A stretch of DNA of 64,000 nucleotides from Ancylostoma caninum (Eukaryota; Nematoda; Chromadorea; Rhabditida; Ancylostomatidae). Location of the stretch: assembly GCA_037903475.1 (NCBI GenBank), contig JBAJFG010000020.1, positions 265,248-329,247 on the forward strand, given 5' to 3'. The position numbers and the translations under genes were made by a program. The notes under the pieces were generated by a model. It was not told where the DNA came from. It saw nothing but the letters and a program-made list of their open reading frames with translations, and did no database searches. Shown here one piece after another: positions 55,187-64,000 of the stretch. Every line of letters begins with the position of its first letter. Positions within the stretch are counted from its first letter, which is position 1.

Positions 55187-57939
55187 CTGAAACTAGCACT
55201 TTGACTTGAGGATTATGAAGACATGTAGAAGGATAGTCTCTGTTGATGGAAAATATAAACGTCATTCTGTGCAAAAACATATCCGACCAAAACGACAGTA
55301 CCGATTCTATTTCAATTTTATACCTCTTCAACAAGGACGCATAGGTAGAGGTAAACTTGATAATCAATTTGTTATGCATATCCTTCTGGAATTGTCCTTT
55401 TTTGAAATTCTGATGAAAAAGTAGTATGGAAATTTGAAGATCTGTGAGAAACTCATACTTCTGAGGATTTTAGTAGACGAGTGGGGTAATCATGAGGCAC
55501 ATCTCTGGGTCGAGCAATGCAAACTTATCCACATAGAAATGAGACCCCTTTTTGTTGCAACATTTGAAATCCTTTCAAAAACTGTTTTTGTAAGATTTTT
55601 TAGAGTTTTAAGCATCTACACGCACCATGGATGGTTCATTTCCATGCGAAAGAGCCTAACATTTTTGCTTTTTATCATCTTTATTACATTGCGATTTTTC
55701 CTTGTGCAAACTTTAGCACTTTGTATCTAACTCAAAAGGGGGTAAATTTCTTTCTGCACCACTAAGAATCATGCAGAGGATAAGGTAAACTTAAAAATGA
55801 AATATTGTGCTTTTTATCAAATTGTATATTGCGTTTTTAAAAACCCCAAAAATGACCAAAGACACGCTTTCCTAGAATTACCTTCGCAAATTTAACCCAC
55901 TAATTGTGCCATACATTCGTTAAACTTAGGAAATATTGCGCCCGTAGAAATCGTTACCTTCTTTGTTTCAGAAGTGAGATACGCTGGTGATTTTGTTCGG
56001 TAGTTTGGCAGCCTGCAAAACAAAACTTCAGGGAGGTTTGAGTTTCAGCAGTTATGAAAACAGCGTCTCATGTGGTTTCACGCTTAGAGGCAAAAAAGAT
56101 GTTATTTTGTCTAAGGTGTTCAGCTGCTTTTTTCTCTGGTTCTCTCCCACAGTGGCATAGAAAACATAAGCTTTTCAAGGTAACAACAAATATTTTCAAT
56201 AGATTAGTTTTGAGCCTTCCAAACGAGTTATACATAGCGTTGGCGTGCGGTCACTCAGTTTTAGCTTCCAATCACTTGTTTTTCATGATGTTTCGTTGTT
56301 GAGTATTTTTGTGTCAAACCCTCAAACTGGTGTGAGCTCTGAAGTTTCTGAAAAGCTCAGCATTATAGCTGCAGACAACACGACGGAAAATCAGAGATCA
56401 CCGCGCAGTGTTGGAATGTAAGACTTCCGTGGATGCTTCCATTGAAAATGAACGACATTAGTATGTAGAAAAATTAGAAAAATAGAAAAAAGAACAACTA
56501 AGGAACAGCATCATGAGAGCACTTTTAAGCGAGAACGGTTATGCAGCACCATCGTTAATTTCTAATCGTAATGAGTTCCTTTTTAGTATAGGCATGGTCA
56601 TTTCCACGATAACCTATGCATATCGAATGTGTTTATTCAACAGCTTCAAGCTACACCATTCGTTACCTAGAGAGCTTAACATAATGCCACCCATGCACGA
56701 GTATTTAGCATTTTCTACAGAAATTCAAGCAGAAAGAGCGTACATGCAACATTAGTGGGTAAGAGGTACTACTAGAACTACACGTGAAACAGTTCTTCTG
56801 CCTGGAAACGTTGATGGTCAAATGTTGAATAATGAGAAAATCATTTCTGAATAAGAGATTTTCTCTTTCTAGTTCTCAAAGGAAAAAAATGATTTAGATT
56901 GACCAGAATAATCATTTATTCATTTACTTTCATGAACTGAATTGTGGGCCATACAACTACTGTAAGAAGGAATAAAGCAAATGATCAAGCAAAATAAAGC
57001 AATGAAAAAGTCCCAGAAGGCGTACTACGGATGAAACGCTTTTGGTCATTCAAATCCTCATTTGATCCTTATGCGAACGCATTTAAAAGATAAAATGCCG
57101 GTTAGTAGCTACGTTGTGAGCTAATCATTACCGTTGCTAAGCTTGTCACTTCAAGGAAAAGTCCGTACCAGCTGCCTATGGTACCTTAATCCTTATAGGG
57201 TTCACTGGAACCATGAGCAAACTTTGGCACAACAGTGTACCAACTCCCTCCGTTTCTATTACATTACTATTTATTCATGAACAGTCTCTCATAGCATAAC
57301 TTCTACAATACTGCTCATTCATCTCGTCTTTGAATCATAAAATATACCGTATAGCAATGATACTTCCGAAGCAACCGCTTAGTTAAGCCTCCCTTTCAGA
57401 CCGGGGGGAATACGGGGAATACTGTACCAAGAATCACCGTTGAAAGTTTGTGCCAAATTTCTTTACTGCTTTCACAACTTTCCAAGGCCCCTTTCCAATT
57501 AGTGAGTAGCTCATATATAGCCTGAGGAACTCTGATATACTCATCAAACCCGCCCAATTATTCGCCTACTTCTCTCCAAAGATCTGGATAGCCTTCGAAC
57601 AGAAAGAGAGACTTTCAGAACCAAGATATTGCCTATGATATCGAAGACTCCGAGAGACTCCGAGAACTAAGGTAGCATCTCACTTAACGGTTGACTCCGA
57701 TGCAGTTCTCAAAAGTTTGCCAGACATTCTTGTATCGAACCGACCAAAATGTTGTCCGATAGTGCAAAGATTAGATTATGCAGCGGCCATGCGCAGGACC
57801 TCTCCAGATCTGGGAACAGGGCACAGCACAATGTGGTCACTAGAGGTTGGGGCCTATTAAGTCCAGTCTCACTCAGAAATGGGCTACTAAGTATCCACAT
57901 ATGTAGTGGGGCTCTTTAAGGAAAAAAAACGATGTGGAC
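55187..57939. other. No gene recognised
   Basis: AT-rich DNA with no repeat border that I can define. Plus-strand frames at 55434-55730, 56054-56302 and 56513-56755 are hydrophobic but unsupported by splice sites in phase. Confidence 0.4.
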
Positions 57940-59111
57940 CAGGGATGTGTGGAAGTAAAATTTTAAATCCCGTGAAACGTAAAACGGAAGGCCAAAAATG
58001 GGCGGAAGAGGGGAAGCGTAAAACGGAAAACGGAAAATTTTGCCCAAGCATAGGTTTGTGAACGAAAGTCGTCTTCAACATTGGATTTTCTAGGCATCTT
58101 CTTGGTGAGCATAAGTGGTGACTCTTTCAAGTAATTAAGTAACCTCAAGCCCACTGATGGTACGTACTTCAAACGCCTAGAATATAGGTAGATTGAGGAG
58201 TATTTATCCTTCACGTTGTTACGAAAGATTATCAGAGTTATATAATCGATAAGCATCTTTATCACTGAGTGTTTAAGTGTACGAGAAGCTGTAAAGTGTC
58301 GGAAGTGCGACTTCGTTGCTTTACTTTAGAGCAGACCTATTCAGCAAAAATTCAGACAAAAAGGTAACTATGGTAATTAATACGCTTGGGATCCGAGAAG
58401 GATCACTTTATCCACAACGGATCCTGTTGGGGCGAGTCAGTGATGGAGAAAGGAGGAGAAGAACAGCGTCTGGGGAACGTGAAACACAAGCTGCCCCAGC
58501 ATTGCGCAAGACATCAGGCGCAGACATCAGTGTACAGCGCAAGACATCAGTGTAGAGCTGGAGATCATCGTCAGATTAAAACAGTGACAATTACGGTGTA
58601 GCCTTATGCCTTTGTCAAGTTGAAAGAAAGCCTACATAATGCGTAGATTCGCAAGAATGTTTGATGCTCTCACCATGGCACGTCACAGTTTAATGGAGAT
58701 CTTGTATGAGTCCACTCCTCACTTCTGTGAAACTTTTTTTTTCTTTTTTGAGAATTTCAATGAGAGCAGGGCTGTATGGCATATTTGGAACTATGATGAA
58801 ACCAGAAAACCGCGACGGCACATTTACCCTGCAGCTGAGACAAAAAAAATTACAAAATAGTTCGAATCTCGTGGCGTTTAGCCTTCAATTTTTGCGCCCT
58901 TGTTGGGAACTCCTATACACTGTGCATCGAAACACGAGAACCCTCTTGAGGATAGGGAAGTACGCCGAAAACAACGATCCCTCTCTCTCCATGATTTCCC
59001 GGGATTTTCCGTTTTCCGGGCCAAAAACCAGTAAAACGTAAAACGGAAGGCCAAAAATGGGCGGAAAACGGAGAGCGTAAAACGGAAAACGGAAAATTCC
59101 GCGCAACCCTG
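57940..59111. mobile_element. hAT-like non-autonomous element with perfect 8-bp target duplication
   Basis: Ends CAGGGATGTGTGGAA (left) and CAGGGTTGCGCGGAA (right, inverted) are flanked by ATGTGGAC at 57932-57939 and again at 59112-59119, identical over 8 of 8 bases as expected for hAT insertions. Inside, the segment CGTAAAACGGAAGGCCAAAA...GGGCGGAA occurs near both ends in direct orientation (57977-58045 and 59034-59098). No transposase frame is recognisable. Confidence 0.8.
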
Positions 59112-59126
59112 ATGTGGACAAAGTAA

Positions 59127-60430
59127 TCCTCTTATATAAATCATGGTAGTGCAACAAAATTTTCTGGGGCGCAGGCGTAGGGGGACTAGCACGTGATTGC
59201 ATACGCTCGCTGTGAGACTCAATTATACACTGTGCCTCGCGAGGATGCGCAGCTGACGGGGCATTCGGCTGATGTTTCGCCATAGTTGCATAGATTTAGT
59301 GGAAGTCGGGTGCATTCGGGATTTCGCAGCGAAACCAGCGACTAGCGGTCTCGAGCCCTCGGGGCGAGACTGTTTACAACGAGTTGACGATGCATAGCAG
59401 CAATGTACGGAGCAGAGTAGCCCCTCTGATGAAGCTTTGAGGTTAACTCCACTTAATATTGGAAAGGTGTACGAACACAGCTGCAGTGTGCATGCCTTGG
59501 CGGAGATAGCGTCAGGATTCACTCGGTGTCATCACTTGGGAAATGCTATTTGCGGCCCTAACTTTGAGGTCCCATGAGGATTATACAGCTTGAGGGTCCG
59601 TCTCTGTCTGTTTTCAAGAAGGGCAGTAAAATCATAAAATCAATCGGGGCCCCGTAGTTCAGAAAAACATCAGGATAGGCGTCCCGATTTAGAAAGAGTC
59701 CGTCGTGGCCCATTGGTGGAAAACAGCAGGATACGGATCCATCGATGGAGAAAGGGTCTACCGTAGCTTAATAATGGGCAAAATGCCAGGATGTGGATCC
59801 ATTGATGGCGATCGGGTGAGCAGAGGCCCATTAGTGGGGAAATGCCAGGAAACTAGTCCCACCGATGGTTTGAGTCCGCCCTGTCCCAGTCGTGGAGTGA
59901 GCGCCAAGATGCACGTCTACCGGTGGAGTAGGGGCACGATACGCGCTCATTCGTGACTGAGTCGACCAGCTCTTCTTCCTCCCTGTATAGTGAAGCAGAA
60001 GCTCATCAGTTGGACTATCTCAGTAACGTGAAGCTTGAATTATTTCAGGTGGTTAGTCGCACGGCAATGATTACACTGTATTGTTCACAAGTAGTGAAAG
60101 GTACTCCTGTGCAGAGTTGGGAGTGGCTGTCCATAAGGAGTCCACAGGCACGTGAGAAATGTGAAAAAAAGTTTAGGTGGTATCACTGCATCGGAAATTT
60201 GCTTCACATGTAGATGCGTGATTAGAAATTTGCAGGCAAGACTAGGATAGCGAGAAGACTCGAAGCCCGACGTCGGCGAGGCGGCCAGATCCGTAGAGTA
60301 TACGCAACTCATGAGCAGAACTTCGTATTTGAGCTCAGCTAATGGTTAGTTTTGTTTATTTGCTGATATTCCAAGCATTCCGCACGTGTGAAGCTTTTTC
60401 ACATACCTCAAGTGGTTGAAGGGGCGCTAG
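59127..60430 (+). mobile_element. Helitron-like element 5, complete (1304 bp)
   Basis: It starts A|TCCTCTTATATAAATC at 59127 and ends GGGGCGCTAG|T at 60430. The order is a 5' domain (as in copies 3 and 4), minisatellite at about 59650-59950, then a tail shared with copies 1 and 3 (ACTCCTGTGCAGAGTTGGG, TTTGAGCTCAGCTAATGG). The left half of the terminal palindrome and about 25 bases before it are deleted. It begins 7 bp after the target duplication of the neighbouring hAT-like element. Confidence 0.8.
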
Positions 60431-61001
60431 TATCAATAGCTTCTGCTAAAGTTCAACAATGAAACTCCAGCTAGTTCATGAAGTTCGTCAGCTTTTTGGT
60501 GTAATTTATCTCCAATCCAAGCTGAAACCCTCGAATAACTAATCACGCCAGGAGCTGTCGGAATCCGCTAGAACTTGTTCGAATTCTTTGAAGGACCTGT
60601 CGGAACCAGAAGATCGTCATTGGAGCACGTCTTTATCCCAACACCGAAAATTTTTCAGTAAATTTCTCTAGTTTGAAGGAACATTTTGATGCGCTGTCAA
60701 CTCCGAAATGTGCACCGAGGAGGTGCCAATTTTCCACCGAAGTGGCTCCCTTCGTTTTTGAGAAACCGGTTTTGTTTCTGAGAAAACCCGTCGAAAGTGG
60801 TCAAAAATGGTCAACAACAGCTTTTCGACCATTTCTGACAGTTTTTTTTTCTTCAAAAACGATGACTGTTATCAAAAAAGAAGGTTGCCGTCTTGGAGGA
60901 TTATTGCTTCGTCTTGGGGGACGTCTAATACCCACCATCTCCTGGCCAATGGCGACGCGTGCGTGAAGCGGTCTTTCTTAGCACTTTCTGCATGAAGTTA
61001 C
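60431..61001. other. No gene recognised
   Basis: Open frames on both strands (60668-60966) have no motif. The sequence lies in the presumed intron of the minus-strand gene. Confidence 0.35.
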
Positions 61002-61233
61002 GTTAAAAAAACAATTTGATGGTTCATTCGAACGGGTCTTGGAAGAGTTTCGTAGGAGTTCCCCACAATTGTCCTGAAACTGCAAAGGACTTTTAATCCC
61101 ATTCAGACCCATTTGCTGAAGGAGTGCTAGGCCTAATTGATGCAAAAGAGCTGCAGCTGAGAGTTGACGGGCAACCTCAATCGGAACTTCTTCTAGTGCA
61201 GATCTTTTAAGTCGATCGATCCAGGTGGTCCTA
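61002..61233 (-). CDS. Candidate internal exon of a minus-strand gene, unknown function
   Basis: Open from a GCATTCCAG acceptor to an AAC|GTAACT donor (phase 0). It reads RTTWIDRLKRSALEEVPIEV then ARQLSAAALLHQLGLALLQQ and MGLNGIKSPLQFQ, an amphipathic, Leu/Ala/Gln-rich, helix-forming sequence that looks genuinely coding. The donor phase fits the terminal exon at 55079-55186. I do not recognise the family. Confidence 0.4.
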
Positions 61234-61648
61234 CTGGAATGCTCATGTTTGTCTGAATATAACTCTGTAGTCGAATGTTTTGAATTTGTTGCCAATTAGT
61301 AGTGCCTAGTGCATGTATCTGGCTAGCCACGCCCAGTAGCAAGTTGCGTATTAGATGTCGCGCAACTCGCATCCATACCTAAAATTACAACATGATCCGC
61401 CACCTACAAAAAGTGCAACACCTGATTATCACTGGAGCAGAGTTCAACGGAAGGATGAAATTATTTACAATCTGTTCAATTTGATGAGATGAGGGTGTTC
61501 GGCAAAACGAGTCTATTTCATGAAGGATTGACCCAGTCGCAGCTCTGACGCTTCTCAGACGCAGGTTGGAAGCACGCCTTCGCGGCCTTGACTCTCATTT
61601 TCAATCAGAGTATGCATGTATCATCGGCTCTCTTGTGAGAGTAATCCT

Positions 61649-61830
61649 TTAGAAGTCGGCGAGAGTGGGAACTGTGACCATCAATGGACACATCACATCC
61701 AGTATGTATGAACCATAAAACCAATCAATCGATCGCATCACATCACCGGACGCTGGAACTAAATTTCCCCAAATATGCTCGACACCTACTAAGTCCTGCA
61801 GGTCAATGACTACCACGTGCTGTGCCCTGT
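61649..61830 (-). CDS. Exon-like segment with CRAL-TRIO (Sec14)-like sequence
   Basis: After an ATCCCCAG acceptor the frame reads RAQHVVVIDLQDLVGVEHIW then GNLVPASGDVMRSIDWFYGS and YILDVMCPLMVTVPTLADF before TAA. The hydrophobic VVVIDLxxL strand, a helix ending in Y, then xxPxxVxxPTL with about 30 residues between resembles the lipid-pocket core of CRAL-TRIO domains, where a VxDLxGL strand precedes a YPE...VNAP segment. The usual YPE and NAP residues are not conserved. No donor is evident before the stop, and its end phase does not fit 61002-61233 directly, so an intervening exon or a pseudogene must be considered. Confidence 0.4.
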
Positions 61831-62331
61831 CTGGGGATCTAAGCAATCAATGGAAAGATTGACATTGTCGACTTTTTCCTGTTACTTAAATTCTAATTCT
61901 AAGTAGTCCTTCATTGCATGGATATGGTTGAGTGATATAGAAGATTATCAAGTTAGTTCAAATTTGGTTCATTTTTCTGCTGTTTTTGCTCGTTCAGAGT
62001 AACTTTATATGTAAGAAAAGTTCTCTTAATTCTAATCCAATGTCTTACAACTTTGCTTAAGGATCAAAAATGAAGAAAACCAAGGAAAGCTAGAAACTCG
62101 AGCTGTGTGATTCCATAACAGGTTCATTGAGACGAAAAATAAAGCAAAAATAAAAAATATCGTTTAGAAAGAATGAGCACTGTCCTAAGAAACCCTCGCT
62201 TTACCCGCAAAAGAATGTGACTCTCTCTCTTAAGAGCCATGGCAACATGATATGAAAAATCGAACGCATGAGTAATGCAGAAAGATTCACTCTAGAAAGG
62301 AGAACGGAGCAAAACATAATACTAGGTCGTC

Positions 62332-63074
62332 AATAACGAAATGTTTGATTTTGCATGACGAAGTTTTCCTCAATATCATGTTGAAAGATTTCACTGGCAA
62401 GAAGTGGGCTAATCCTTGGAAAGCGTTGTGATTAAATAGAAGTTTCTACAATGCGTGGCAAGTGAATTTCCACTCCTGCTTATCTGGCTCAAGCAGCGTG
62501 ATTTTGTGAAGAATGGCCAAAAATTGGCATTCATTTTCGAGGGTAAAACTGGTAAAAATTCGTCTATCGCCACTTTAGCTTGTCATATTGCCGTGAATAT
62601 TTAAATAGTATTGGGTTATTAAGGCAAACCTTGCCGCTTACGCATGCCCATTTTGACTCCTATTCGCTTCCGCTACAGCTTCCAGCTCATCTCTTTCTAC
62701 TTTTCCCACAAGGCTCACTTCGCAGCTTCATGTCAGCTGAGCGGAACTTCCCAAAGTAACGCTGTTCAGTGTTTTACCAGCCAAAAGTCTTCCAAACACA
62801 TCACCAATGTTTCCAGCTTTCTCTGCTCTGACGGCTCGAAGATGGAACCCATATTCCAATATGACACGATTTTTGGCCTTCGAGTAGTTCAACCAAGAAT
62901 GACTACAAACAGATTTTCCAGAGCCGATAGAAAAGCAAGGAGATAATTTCAAAAGAGGAAGGATGTGTCCTCGTAATGAAAAGAAAGATGAGAAGTGAAC
63001 TAATAAAGCTCGAAAGATAGCGACTGTTGAACTGACCGCTTATAAAATCCGCCATTTCATAATTGACGACCTTA
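62332..63074. mobile_element. Mariner-type element, TTAGGTCGTCAA family, copy 2
   Basis: Ends CTAGGTCGTCAATAACG at 62332 and, inverted, TAAGGTCGTCAATTATG at 63074, with TA flanks (62330-62331, 63075-63076). It is colinear with the element at 19392-20311 but about 180 bp shorter. There is no transposase. Confidence 0.7.
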
Positions 63075-63655
63075 TAGCTTGATTGATAATAAGCTGACAT
63101 TTTCCTCCGTGAAATTTCGGTAAATATTCGTATAGTGACGGTCTAGGGAAATTCCACAATTCCCCAAGCTTTTGAGCGCCAAATACTGCGGAATTCGTAA
63201 ACATTGGAACCCATTGCCAGCCTTCATGTTATTGAACGTTATTGCTCTTCTTTAGCTCAGAAAGGAGGATATTATTGTCAAAATTCGATAGTCGAACTCC
63301 TCCTGACTGTTTATCCAGGCCTGTGTCGCGAGAACAATATTGAATCTCATTGTTTGTTCCTTCGTCAAAGAAGACGCTTACGCTGCACGCTGGCTTCTTC
63401 GTCGTCCATGTTACCCAAAACTATAGAGAGTACAGTCTTCCTCGAATTGGTTTCAGAATTGTCCGTGTAGCGCGACTTACTCGACACTCTCATCTGGTGC
63501 ATGTTTTTGCCCTTTCTTTTTTTGGATCCTACAGGGCAGCGACGCTTCGCGAGCACAACTTGACATTTATTTCGAGACTGTAGCAATGCCTATGTAGATG
63601 TGACCACCTACATGACCTTTTACGAATGAATGCCAGAGAATATTTCTAAGAACTC
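63075..63655. other. No gene recognised
   Basis: Plus and minus frames around 63204-63586 overlap each other and have no recognised motif or splice support. Confidence 0.35.
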
Positions 63656-64000
63656 AGACATTCGAGCGTTTGAAGCGCAGGTGAACCCGCCCACTTTTGG
63701 CCGATGCAGGCTTCCAGCAGGTAGTCGCGGGTGGAGCAGGAATACATGCTGGTGGTGCGATTGGAGCAGGAAAACCTGCTGTGAGCGCACATGAGGCAGG
63801 GGATATGCAGGTTAACCTGCACCCTATTCTTTTCCCATTGTCATGTGGCACCCGAAGTGTATATAAGCCGGCAGACGGCTGTGAGAGCTCAATCTAGTCT
63901 CTGCTATAACAGGGACTAGACGAGGACTTATCTGGCCAACTGAGGCCCGGTTGAAACTGTGGCCCAGTGTAGCATTTGGCCAGACAAGACGCGTGGGATG
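63656..64000 (+). promoter_or_regulatory. Promoter-like edge sequence: TATA box, palindrome and hairpin
   Basis: GC-rich sequence with repeated GGAGCAGGAA words and a 14-bp palindrome GCAGGTTAACCTGC (63808-63821) leads to TATATAAG (63860-63867). About 30 bases downstream is a 10-bp-stem hairpin (CTAGTCTCTG/CAGGGACTAG, 63894-63919). The order would suit a TATA promoter or the U3/R part of a long terminal repeat, but the window ends before a gene or second repeat can be seen. Confidence 0.35.

Overview
The window reads as nematode nuclear DNA, most likely from a strongylid or hookworm-like worm. The basis is AT-rich sequence, short TTTCAG/TTGCAG-type splice acceptors with GTAAG/GTGAG donors, an 86-nt intron next to multi-kilobase introns, and a mixture of CR1-like and RTE-like retroelements, mariner/Tc1-type elements, hAT-like elements and minisatellite-bearing Helitron-like elements. 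The species is inference; no rRNA, mitochondrial or other diagnostic gene is present. Most open reading frames above 60 codons are chance or lie inside repeats.

Layout: 1-10 kb is repeat-dominated (a TA-flanked mariner-type element with a TTAA-ended element nested in it, a 950-bp foldback, two more TIR elements). From 10 to 18.3 kb there are three copies of a Helitron-like family (A|TC...CTAG|T ends) carrying a 60-bp minisatellite. From 19 to 22.4 kb there are a mariner-type element, a hAT-like MITE and an inverted-repeat block. A GC-rich promoter-like stretch at 22.6-23.2 kb precedes a plus-strand gene whose first two exons (23230-23294, 26033-26141) join in phase around a TIR element made of CCGCGG repeats. 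Between 27 and 37 kb are tRNA-derived fragments, a small MITE, a 235-bp inverted repeat and a fourth Helitron-like copy, with little convincing coding sequence. A nearly intact CR1-like non-LTR retrotransposon (minus strand) fills 37.6-41.3 kb.

The best host gene is on the plus strand at 41990-54671: eight exons joining in consistent phases encode a predicted four-transmembrane, tetraspanin-topology protein of about 256-263 residues, with two possible 3' ends. Its long introns hold a degraded unidentified coding block (42.9-43.7 kb), a mariner transposase pseudogene (46.8-47.7 kb), several MITE-like elements, an RTE reverse-transcriptase fragment (51.7-52.1 kb) and a 140-bp tandem duplication. 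A minus-strand gene or genes converge on it: a terminal exon at 55079-55186 and exon-like segments at 61002-61233 and 61649-61830, the last resembling a CRAL-TRIO (Sec14) domain. Between them lie a hAT-like element with a perfect 8-bp target duplication and, 15 bp further on, a fifth Helitron-like copy. The right edge has a TATA box and a hairpin that may be the start of a promoter or an LTR.

No bacterial genes, operons, CRISPR arrays or intact tRNA/rRNA genes were seen. Gene models rest on reading frame, splice-site and phase consistency only; all family calls are from motifs read by eye.
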